Positions 27,125 through 34,140 of a stretch of 64,000 bases of DNA are shown here, piece after piece. Source of the DNA: Micromonospora sp. NBC_01813 (lineage in GTDB: Bacteria > Actinomycetota > Actinomycetes > Mycobacteriales > Micromonosporaceae); the NCBI RefSeq assembly GCF_035917335.1, contig NZ_CP109067.1, positions 3,843,001 to 3,907,000 of the forward strand, given 5' to 3'. The first letter of the stretch is position 1. Each line of letters starts with the position of its first letter. The notes below the pieces were generated by a model. The model was not told the origin of the DNA and ran no database searches. It saw only the letters and a program-made list of their open reading frames with translations. The position numbers and the translations under genes were made by a program.

Positions 27125-27685
27125 ATGCGTTCCTCGGTCTCGGCGGTGCACGATCTCGTCGGTCGGATCGCCCCGGCGGACGATCTGGAACGGCGGCACC
27201 GGTCGCAGACGTTGCGGTGGCTGGAGTCGACCGATGATGTCTTCCGGCGGGTCAAGCCGGCGACGCCAGCGCAGCATCTCGTCTCGTACGTCGTGCCGGT
27301 CGATCCCGCTACCGGGGACATCCTGCTGGTCGACCACATCAACGCCGGCCTGTGGTTGCCGCCAGGCGGGCACGTCGAGCCGGACGAGCACCCGGAGCAC
27401 ACCGCCGCCCGCGAGGCGGCGGAGGAGTTGGGCGTCGCCGCCGACGCCGCCGACCTCGCCGGGCAGCCGGCCTTCGTGACCGTCACCCGGACAGTCGGCA
27501 TCGACTCCGGCCACACCGATGTGAGCCTCTGGTTCGTGCTGCACCTGGATCGCGAACGGCAGCTCACCGTCGACGAGACGGAGTTCCGGGCGGCCCGGTG
27601 GTGGTCGAGGGCGGAGCTGTCCGCCGCCGACCCCACCGGGTTCGACCCGCACTTCACCAGATTCGTCGCCAAGATCGACTACTGA
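27125..27685 (+). CDS. Nudix hydrolase
   Basis: This 186-residue protein has a complete Nudix box at about residues 81-104 (GGHVEPDE then REAAEELGV). The N-terminal 45 residues are extra and precede HLVSYVVPVDPATGDILLVDH. The substrate cannot be read from the sequence. It follows the rhodanese gene by 33 bases on the same strand and is convergent with the RibD_C gene, with 10 bases between stops. Confidence 0.85.
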   Translation: MRSSVSAVHDLVGRIAPADDLERRHRSQTLRWLESTDDVFRRVKPATPAQHLVSYVVPVDPATGDILLVDHINAGLWLPPGGHVEPDEHPEHTAAREAAEELGVAADAADLAGQPAFVTVTRTVGIDSGHTDVSLWFVLHLDRERQLTVDETEFRAARWWSRAELSAADPTGFDPHFTRFVAKIDY

Positions 27686-27695
27686 ATGTCGGTCG

Positions 27696-28310
27696 TCACT
27701 CGTCAGCCAGGGCGAAGGTGCCGGTCGCGATCTCGCCGGTCGGTTCGTAGGTGCTCAGCACCACGCCGGTGGTGGAGACCGAGTTGGCGACCAGCTTCAG
27801 CGCGGTGGGTGCGGTGCCGTCGCCGAACAGCCGCTTTCCGCCGCCGACCAAGACCGGGAAGGTCCAGATCCGGAACTGGTCGACCAGCCCGTGCCGCAGC
27901 AGGGTCTGCAGCAGATCGCTGCTGCCGTGCACCTGCAACTCGGGGCCGTCGGTGCGCTTGAGCGCGGCGACGCCCTCAGCGGCATCGCCGTCGATCAGCG
28001 TGGAGTTGCGCCAGCTCAACGTCGGGCGGCCATGGGAGGCAACGTACTTGGTCGCGTCGTTGAGCGGCTTGGCGTCCTCCTCCGGCGCGTTCGGCCAGTG
28101 GGCGGCGAAGATGTCGTACGTGCGCCGGCCGAGCACCAGGTCGAACGGGACGCCCATGGTCTGGCCCATGGCCTGGCCCATCAGCTCGTCCCAGTAGTGC
28201 ACCGACCAGCCGCCATGGGCGAAGTCGCCGGTGTCGTCCTCGCCGGGGCCGCCAGGGGCCTGCATTACCCCGTCGAGGGTAAGGAACGTGTTGACGATCA
28301 ACTTGCGCAT
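27696..28310 (-). CDS. Dihydrofolate reductase-family protein (RibD C-terminal type)
   Basis: This 204-residue protein starts MRKLIVNTFLTLDGVMQAPGGP and has FDLVLGRRTYDIFAAHWPN, ELQVHGSSDLLQTLLRHGLVDQFRIWTFPVLVGGGKRLFG. These mark the RibD_C/DHFR-like NADPH-binding fold found in many small actinobacterial reductases of unknown substrate. The start is ATG 28308-28310. It is the last gene of the ArsR-SRPBCC-DHFR operon, an arrangement seen often in actinomycetes. Confidence 0.87.
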   Translation of the reverse strand: MRKLIVNTFLTLDGVMQAPGGPGEDDTGDFAHGGWSVHYWDELMGQAMGQTMGVPFDLVLGRRTYDIFAAHWPNAPEEDAKPLNDATKYVASHGRPTLSWRNSTLIDGDAAEGVAALKRTDGPELQVHGSSDLLQTLLRHGLVDQFRIWTFPVLVGGGKRLFGDGTAPTALKLVANSVSTTGVVLSTYEPTGEIATGTFALADE

Positions 28311-28342
28311 CTGGTGACAGCCCTTCGGATAACTGGTGGTGG

Positions 28343-29101
28343 TCAGGAGATCGGCAGTTGGTCCAGCCACTGCTGCCAGAACTGCTCGGTGTCGACCGGC
28401 TCGGCCACGGTGTCGAACACGTGGTGGCTGAGGAACAGCGCATTGCCCCGCTCGGGGCCAGAGTGGATGAAGCGGTACAGCCCGCCTGCGGTGCGTACGC
28501 CGAGGAAGGCCGACGGCGTACTGAGGTCGACGACGCCGTCGATCGGCGCGGCGCCGGGCACGGTGAGCCGCACCGGCGCGCCTTCGGTGATCGGGTGGGC
28601 CGCGCCGAGGGCGGCGGCGACCGCCGGCCAGATCTGCTCCGGGTCGCCGGCACCCGGCCGCACGACCGTGACCGGCGTCGCGGTCCGCCCCGGGAAGTGC
28701 CGCAGGTACGCGGCGAGCGTGTGCAGGTAGAGGTCCCAGCCGACCTTCATCGCCTCGTACTCGGTCTCCCAGTTGTCGCCGAGCACGCCGCTCTGCACCA
28801 GGCGCAGCACCGTGCTCCCGTGGTCGCGGCCCTCGATGAGATATTCGGTCGCCATGAAGGATCCGTCGTCGGCGGTCGCGGTCCGGTCGGCGAAGCGCTT
28901 GCCCGGCTCCCAGCCGACGATGGTCGCCTCGTCGGTGTGCCCGGCAAGGGTGAGCCGCGCGGCCCCGCCCTCGCGGGGCTCGATCTCGCTGCGACCCATG
29001 AACCAGGAGTCGAGGCCGGGGCCGGTGGCGATGGCGTCCCAGACCTGCTCCGGCGTTGCCGGCAGCTCGATCTCCTTGCGTACCTCGAATTCGTGTCCCA
29101 T
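28343..29101 (-). CDS. SRPBCC/AHSA1-family protein
   Basis: This 252-residue protein has an N-terminal START-like fold: RKEIELPATPEQVWDAIATGPGLDSWF, EGGAARLTLAGHTDEATIVGWEPGKRFADR and the C-terminal helix YEAMKVGWDLYLHTLAAYLRHFPG. The extra second half (residues about 145-252) resembles another weak SRPBCC-like unit. The family binds hydrophobic ligands; the partner is unknown. It starts 7 bases after the ArsR gene and sits before the DHFR-like gene. Confidence 0.85.
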   Translation of the reverse strand: MGHEFEVRKEIELPATPEQVWDAIATGPGLDSWFMGRSEIEPREGGAARLTLAGHTDEATIVGWEPGKRFADRTATADDGSFMATEYLIEGRDHGSTVLRLVQSGVLGDNWETEYEAMKVGWDLYLHTLAAYLRHFPGRTATPVTVVRPGAGDPEQIWPAVAAALGAAHPITEGAPVRLTVPGAAPIDGVVDLSTPSAFLGVRTAGGLYRFIHSGPERGNALFLSHHVFDTVAEPVDTEQFWQQWLDQLPIS

Positions 29102-29107
29102 CGCGGG

Positions 29108-29707
29108 TCAGCCTTCCTGCGGGGAGTCGGTGCTGGTGCTGGGGTGCAGGGCGACGACCAGCCGGTGCGGCCGGCCCCCGGGGGTCGTCTCATCGTGGTA
29201 CTTGCCGACGAGCGTGGTGACGGCGTTGGTCAACTCCTCGGCGAACGCGGCCCGGTCGGCGGCCGAGCCGAAGCGGATCTCGCCGTCGATCGCGAAGGTG
29301 GCGACCCGCTTGTTGGCCCGGTCCGCGCCGGTGATCAGCGATCCGACGTCGCGGACCAGGCGGGCGGCGACAGCGAGCAGCCAGCGGGCGGAGAGCCGGT
29401 CCGGTGCGCGGGCCGGATCCGGTGCGACGGTGGGGAGGGCGGCCGGTGAGATCACGTACGAGCCGGCGGTGGCCCGCATGACCCGTTCGGTGACGTTGCC
29501 CTTGCGCCGCTGCTCAACCAGCTCGATGAGGCCGTGCTGCTCCAACGCCTTCAGGTGGTAGTTGACCTTCTGCCGGGCCAGCCCGACCCGGCCGGCGAGC
29601 ATGGTCGCCGAGGCGGGCTCGGCCAACTCGGCGAGAAGCCGGGCCCGGATCGGGTCGAGCGAGACCTCGGCGGCGGCTGGGTCCTCGATCACCGCTACGT
29701 CCAACAT
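29108..29707 (-). CDS. ArsR-family winged-helix regulator
   Basis: This 199-residue protein has a winged helix at about 15-85 (LDPIRARLLAELAEPASATMLAGRVGLARQKVNYHLKALEQHGLIELVEQR), then an extra C-terminal domain. No metal-binding CxC is seen. The start is taken as ATG 29705-29707, because a TTGACA -35 and a GAGGCT -10 with 17-base spacing end 7 bases before it. A TTG further upstream is that -35 itself and unlikely as a start. It probably controls its own operon with the SRPBCC and DHFR-like genes. Confidence 0.87.
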   Translation of the reverse strand: MLDVAVIEDPAAAEVSLDPIRARLLAELAEPASATMLAGRVGLARQKVNYHLKALEQHGLIELVEQRRKGNVTERVMRATAGSYVISPAALPTVAPDPARAPDRLSARWLLAVAARLVRDVGSLITGADRANKRVATFAIDGEIRFGSAADRAAFAEELTNAVTTLVGKYHDETTPGGRPHRLVVALHPSTSTDSPQEG

Positions 29708-29714
29708 GCGGATC

Positions 29715-29749
29715 AGCCTCGCACCGACGACTTTCTTTGTCAAGAAAAG
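29715..29749 (-). promoter_or_regulatory. Promoter and operator-like site of the ArsR operon
   Basis: TTGACA (29738-29743) and GAGGCT (29715-29720) are separated by 17 bases and end 7 bases before the ATG. The A/T-rich imperfect palindrome at 29731-29749, reading CTTTTCTTGACAAAGAAAG on the minus strand, overlaps the -35 box, as expected for an autorepressor. Confidence 0.65.
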
Positions 29750-29791
29750 AAGATCTGTCGGAAGCCCGCCAGAGCGAGGCGGCCTCGATAC

Positions 29792-29995
29792 TCAGCCGTT
29801 AGGCACCGCGTCGGCCGGCCAGGTTCCTTCGCAGGGCCGGAGCAGCGCGGCGAGTTGGCCGGAATCCAATACGTCACCCGCCGCGATGGCCGCCTGGGAA
29901 TCGGCGAGCTGGCGCATGGCTTCCTGGCTGGAGAGCACGTCCAGGGTTTCCTCCAGCGCGCCGTTGCAGGCACCGGTGAACGGCGTGATCGTCAT
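29792..29995 (-). CDS. Orphan antitoxin-like small protein (Phd/RelB C-terminal type)
   Basis: The protein has 67 residues, and its middle part ALEETLDVLSSQEAMRQLADSQAAIAAGDVL resembles the toxin-neutralising C-terminal helix of Phd/RelB antitoxins. The usual N-terminal DNA-binding part is absent, and there is no toxin gene next to it. It may be a degraded antitoxin or an unrelated small protein. The start ATG 29993-29995 is the only reasonable one. Confidence 0.4.
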   Translation of the reverse strand: MTITPFTGACNGALEETLDVLSSQEAMRQLADSQAAIAAGDVLDSGQLAALLRPCEGTWPADAVPNG

Positions 29996-30052
29996 GCCAC
30001 CAGCCTGGCAGAAGTGGCGCGAGCTCTGTGCAGTTCGCGCCACGACGGGTCG

Positions 30053-30081
30053 CCGTACGCGGGCCGGGGCGCGACCCGTAC
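30053..30081. repeat. 29-bp dispersed element, copy 1
   Basis: It begins CCGTACGCGGGCC and ends GCGCGACCCGTAC. The same 29 bases occur at 42168-42196 with one difference. It lies 3 bases past the xylB stop. The outer GTAC-CGGG and CCCG-TAC parts can pair imperfectly. It may be a terminator or REP-like element. Confidence 0.75.
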
Positions 30082-30084
30082 GAC

Positions 30085-31470
30085 TCAGCTCAGCAGCGGT
30101 AGCGCCCGTTCGCGGACCTCGACGTAGCGTTCGTGCACCTGCGGGGTGCCGGTGGCGGCGACCTCCTCGGCCGCGACCGGCCACTGCGGTGGCTCGGCGG
30201 CGCCGGACAGCGCCCAGGCCGCCTGCCGTGCCGCGCCGAGCGCGACGTACTCGGCGGGACGCGGCACGCTCACCGGCGCGCCGAACAGCGCCGGCGCGAC
30301 CGCCCGCACCGCGCGGGACTGGGCGGCACCGCCGACCAGCAGCACCCGGTCGACCGGGACGTCCTGGGCGCGCAGCGCGTCGAGCGCATCGGCGATGCCG
30401 CCGAGCATGCCCTCCACCGCGGCCCGAGCCAGGTTCGCCGCCGACGCGTTCGCCCGGGTGATCCCGGCGAGCAGCCCGCGCGCGTCGGGCAGATTCGGCG
30501 TCCGCTCCCCATCCAGGTACGGCAGCAGCGTCAACCCGCCCGCGCCCGGTGGCGCCGACAGCGCCAGCTCGTCCAACTCGGCCAGCGACCGGCCCAGCAG
30601 GTCGGCGACCGTGACCAGCACCCGGGCTGCGTTGAGCGTGCACACCAGCGGCAGGAACCGGCCGGTCGCGTCGGCGTAGCCGGCCACCAGCCCGCTCGGG
30701 TCGGCGCTCGGCACCTCACTCACCCCCGAGACACACCCCGAGGTGCCCAGCGACACCACCACCTCACCGGGGCGCAGGCCGACGCCGAACGCCGTACCCA
30801 TGGTGTCGCCGGTGCCGGCCGACAACACCGCACCGGACGCGGTCTCGCCGACCACCTCGGCCGGCCCGGCGACCCGGGGCAGCGTCACGTCCCGGCCGAA
30901 GGCGAGCTTCACCAGATCCCGCCGGTACTCGCCGGCCGCCGCCGACCAGTACCCGGTGCCGGAGGCCTCACCCCGGTCGGTCGTCGGCGCTCCCCCGTCG
31001 GCGCGCAGCCGGTGGGTGAGCCAGTCGTGCGGCAGCAGCACGGTCTGCGTCCGGGCCGCGAGCTCCGGCTCGGCGCGGGCGAACCAGCGCAGCTTGGTGA
31101 CCGTGAAGCTGGCCACCGGCACCAGCCCGACCGCGTCGGCCCACGCCTTCGGCCCGCCGAACTCGTCGGTGAGCTCCAGCGCGGCCTGCGCCGAACGGGT
31201 GTCGTTCCACAGCAGAGCGGGGCGCACCACCTCGCCAGCGGAATCGAGGCAGATCATCCCCTGCTGCTGGCCGCCGACGCCGATCGCGGCGACCCCGTCC
31301 AGCAGTCCGGCGCTGGCCTGCTCCCACGCCGCCCACCACACCTGCGGATCGACCTCGGTCCCGTCGGGGTGTGGAGCGCGGCCCTCGCGGAGCACCTCAC
31401 CGGTGTCCGCGTCGCACACCACCACCTTGGTCGACTGGGTCGACGTGTCCACTCCGGCAACCAGTGTCAT
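30085..31470 (-). CDS. xylB: Xylulokinase
   Basis: This 461-residue FGGY-family sugar kinase has the phosphate loop GVDTSTQSTKVVV, the substrate region GGQQQGMICLD, WNDTRS, the PHDWLTHRL motif, and the second-domain ATP motifs VSLGTSGCVSGVSE and LLVGGAAQSRAVR. These fit xylulokinase, which makes xylulose 5-phosphate. No xylose isomerase or transporter is nearby, so the substrate is the least certain point. The ATG at 31470 follows GGGAGAAG at good spacing. Confidence 0.87.
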   Translation of the reverse strand: MTLVAGVDTSTQSTKVVVCDADTGEVLREGRAPHPDGTEVDPQVWWAAWEQASAGLLDGVAAIGVGGQQQGMICLDSAGEVVRPALLWNDTRSAQAALELTDEFGGPKAWADAVGLVPVASFTVTKLRWFARAEPELAARTQTVLLPHDWLTHRLRADGGAPTTDRGEASGTGYWSAAAGEYRRDLVKLAFGRDVTLPRVAGPAEVVGETASGAVLSAGTGDTMGTAFGVGLRPGEVVVSLGTSGCVSGVSEVPSADPSGLVAGYADATGRFLPLVCTLNAARVLVTVADLLGRSLAELDELALSAPPGAGGLTLLPYLDGERTPNLPDARGLLAGITRANASAANLARAAVEGMLGGIADALDALRAQDVPVDRVLLVGGAAQSRAVRAVAPALFGAPVSVPRPAEYVALGAARQAAWALSGAAEPPQWPVAAEEVAATGTPQVHERYVEVRERALPLLS

Positions 31471-31530
31471 CGCACTTCTCCCAGGTGTCTCGCGATCGAG
31501 CCGACCCCGAAGAGAGTTTACGCCCATCGA

Positions 31531-32832
31531 TCAACTGGAGGTGCACCATCGGCGCAGGATGCCACCGTCGACCGCCGCCAGTTCGCCGGTACGCCGGGCG
31601 TGGCAGGTGGGTACGAAGCCGGGGACCCGCCCGGTGCGCTGCCCGGTGAACGGATCCCACACCTCCATTCCGGCCGCACCGGCCGAGTAGAGCCGCGCCC
31701 CGTCCGAGAAGAACGCGCCGTCCGGGCCGGCGAACGCCCCCAGCTCCAGCCCGGTCTCGACACTGAGGATCCGGGCGCCGGGGATGAGGTCGTCGTCCTG
31801 GCCGAGGCCGCTGACCGCGAGCAGGTCATCGTTGATCCAGGTCATTGGCAGGTTCCAGTTGTACTCGCGCGAGCAGAGCGAGACGACGGTCGGCCCGTCC
31901 TCGGACTCCCACACGTCCTGCGTGAGCCAGCGGCGCAGTTCCCAGGCGCGGGTGATGCCGACCGGGTGCCACACCCATCCGTCGTTGACGAGCCACCGGT
32001 CGTCGGGCGAGACCAGCAGGCCGCCGTGGAAGAAGTCCAGGTAGTGCGGGGGCCGCTGCTCCGACGACTCGGCGGGCGGGAACTCGCGTACGGTCAGCAG
32101 CTCGCCGGTCGCCGGATCGGAGACGTCCAGCCTGTTCCACGCGGTACGGTGCACGACCACGTCCCGGCCGTCGTGGCGGGCGAACGCCAGCGAGAACGGC
32201 ACCGTCTTCGGGCGGTAGACGCCGCCGTGCAGGGTGAACGTGACCTGACCGCTCTCCAGGTCGAAGACCTGTCCGTGTTGGCCGTAGTCGTTGACCACCG
32301 CGGCGAAGCGGGCATCCGCCGAAACGTGCAGCCGGCGCCGCAGGGCGCGGCCGGCCCACGGCTGGTGACCGGGCTCGTCGGGAACGGTCGCCGTCGCCAG
32401 CGTCGTGTGCGCCCCGGACTCGGCGTCGAAGCGGACGATCTCGCCACTCTCGACGAGCAGAATCCAGACCGAACCATCGTCCACCCCGGCGGGGACCAGA
32501 TCGGTCACTGGGCCCAGCCCGGCCGGCAGCGGGGTCTCGATCACGTTCTGGGCGACCGGCTCGTGCCGCTCCAGGATCCCGGGTTGCCCATGCCAGGCTT
32601 CGGGACGCTCGTCGGCGTACCCGGCGACGCACCCCTCGCAGACCTCGATCAGCTCGACCGGTCCGCCGGCCTCGACCGCCTTGTCGCAGTCGAGGCAGGC
32701 CAGGTCGAAGTCGATCCCGCAGCCCGTCAGCAGGCGGACGAAGTCGACGTCCTCGGCGCTGGTGTCGAGCAGGTGGCGACACATCCGGTTCTCGGCCGGA
32801 TTCACGGCATGTCCACAGAGGAGAAGATCCAC
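31531..32832 (-). CDS. Beta-propeller-like protein with N-terminal cysteine-rich part, unknown
   Basis: This 433-residue protein opens with a cysteine-rich segment (LLCGHAVNPAENRMCRHLL, CGIDFDLACLDCDK, EVCEGCVAGY) that may bind zinc. The rest contains repeated strand-rich units such as SVWILLVESGEIVRFDAESG, VNDYGQHGQVFDLESGQVTFTL, RLDVSDPATGELLTV and GMEVWDPFTGQRTGR, typical of WD40/PQQ-like propellers. No enzyme motif is seen. It lies between xylB and the glycosyltransferase pair with its own spacing on both sides. Confidence 0.7.
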   Translation of the reverse strand: MDLLLCGHAVNPAENRMCRHLLDTSAEDVDFVRLLTGCGIDFDLACLDCDKAVEAGGPVELIEVCEGCVAGYADERPEAWHGQPGILERHEPVAQNVIETPLPAGLGPVTDLVPAGVDDGSVWILLVESGEIVRFDAESGAHTTLATATVPDEPGHQPWAGRALRRRLHVSADARFAAVVNDYGQHGQVFDLESGQVTFTLHGGVYRPKTVPFSLAFARHDGRDVVVHRTAWNRLDVSDPATGELLTVREFPPAESSEQRPPHYLDFFHGGLLVSPDDRWLVNDGWVWHPVGITRAWELRRWLTQDVWESEDGPTVVSLCSREYNWNLPMTWINDDLLAVSGLGQDDDLIPGARILSVETGLELGAFAGPDGAFFSDGARLYSAGAAGMEVWDPFTGQRTGRVPGFVPTCHARRTGELAAVDGGILRRWCTSS

Positions 32833-32907
32833 GGAACAAGTGTCCCGGCACGGCGCTACCCCGACGACAAGCGGCCCGCGAACGGGTGCTCGCCATCCTG
32901 CCCCGGG

Positions 32908-34140
32908 TCAATCTTCGGATCGGTGCCGGCCGAACACCCAGGTACGCATGAGGAGGAACCGGATGAGGGTCGCGGTCAGGTTGGCGAGGATCAGCACGGT
33001 CAACTCGACCAGGTGGCCCGACTTCGGCGCGACCTCGGCGAGCACTGCCAGCGAGCCGCTGGTTATCGCGAGCCCGAGGGCGAACACCGACAGGCCCTGA
33101 GCCTGGTGCCGGGCGGCGCCCTGCCGTCCGGTGATGCCGAACGTGAGGCGCCGGTTGGCGGCGGTGTTGCCGATCGCGGTGATGAGCAGGGCCAGCAGGT
33201 TGGCGGCCTGGGCGCCGGTCACGGTGCGGAGCAACGCGAATATCACGACGTACGCGAGTGTGCTGGCCACGCCGACCGCAGCGAATCGGACGATCTGGCC
33301 GGTCAGTCCCGCAGGAATGCCGGCAGCCGGCACGGCGGCACGGCCGAGTTGCCGCCGTAGCTCGCCGATCGGCAGCGCACCGGTGGCCAGAGCCCGGCCG
33401 ATCCGCCAGATGCCCTTGAAGTCGGCGATCGCGGTGGCAACGATGTCGACCCGGCTGTCCGGGTCGTCCACCCAGTCGACCGGGACCTCGTGGATACGCA
33501 GCCCGGCCCGTTCGGCCAGCACGAGCAGTTCGGTGTCGAAAAACCAGCCGGTGTCCTGTACCAGCGGCAGCAGACGCGCGGCGACGTCGCGGCGGATGGC
33601 TTTGAACCCGCACTGAGCATCGGAGAACCGGGCGGCGAGCGTTCCACGGAGCAGCACGTTGTAGCAACGGGAGATGAACTCCCGCTTCGGACCGCGAACC
33701 ACTCGCGCGCCGCGCGACAACCGGCTGCCGATCGCCAGGTCGGAGTGGCCGGAGATCAACGGCGCCACCAGGGGCAGCAAGGCCGCCAGGTCGGTGGACA
33801 GGTCGACATCCATGTAGGCGAGCACGGGCGCATCTGACGCGGACCAGACCGCGGACAGTGCGCGTCCACGGCCCTTCTCCGCAAGGTGGACGACCCGGAC
33901 CGCCGGCAGCTGCTCAGCCAGTCCGGACGCCAGCTCGAACGTCCTGTCGGTACTGGCGTTGTCGGCGATCGTGATCCGGAAGGGATAAGGGAACTCCCGA
34001 TCGAGGTAGTCGTGCAGGCGGCGCACGCACGGTTCCAGGTCGGTCTCTTCGTTGTAGACCGGGATCACCACGTCGAGAACAGCGTCGGGGTGGAGCGGAG
34101 CCTCGCCGGTCACGGCGTCGGCGGAAGATGGCGACGTCAC
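32908..34140 (-). CDS. Bifunctional GT2 glycosyltransferase with GtrA membrane domain
   Basis: This 410-residue protein has an N-terminal GT2 domain (LDVVIPVYNEETDLEPCVRRL, ADNASTDRTFELA, YMDVDLSTDLAALLPLV, CGFKAIRRD, FFDTELLVLAERAG) and a C-terminal four-helix GtrA-like membrane domain (IVRFAAVGVASTLAYVVIFALL, FLLMRTWVFGR). Such proteins load sugars onto polyprenyl phosphate and flip them for periplasmic glycosylation. GTG 34138-34140 overlaps the TGA of the GT39-like gene, so the pair is translationally coupled. Confidence 0.88.
   Translation of the reverse strand: MTSPSSADAVTGEAPLHPDAVLDVVIPVYNEETDLEPCVRRLHDYLDREFPYPFRITIADNASTDRTFELASGLAEQLPAVRVVHLAEKGRGRALSAVWSASDAPVLAYMDVDLSTDLAALLPLVAPLISGHSDLAIGSRLSRGARVVRGPKREFISRCYNVLLRGTLAARFSDAQCGFKAIRRDVAARLLPLVQDTGWFFDTELLVLAERAGLRIHEVPVDWVDDPDSRVDIVATAIADFKGIWRIGRALATGALPIGELRRQLGRAAVPAAGIPAGLTGQIVRFAAVGVASTLAYVVIFALLRTVTGAQAANLLALLITAIGNTAANRRLTFGITGRQGAARHQAQGLSVFALGLAITSGSLAVLAEVAPKSGHLVELTVLILANLTATLIRFLLMRTWVFGRHRSED

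Noticed and set aside
30133-33360. A 1,075-codon open frame on the plus strand
   Set aside because: It runs antisense to xylB and the propeller-like gene. Its Arg/His/Gly-rich translation and lack of motifs show a GC-skew shadow.
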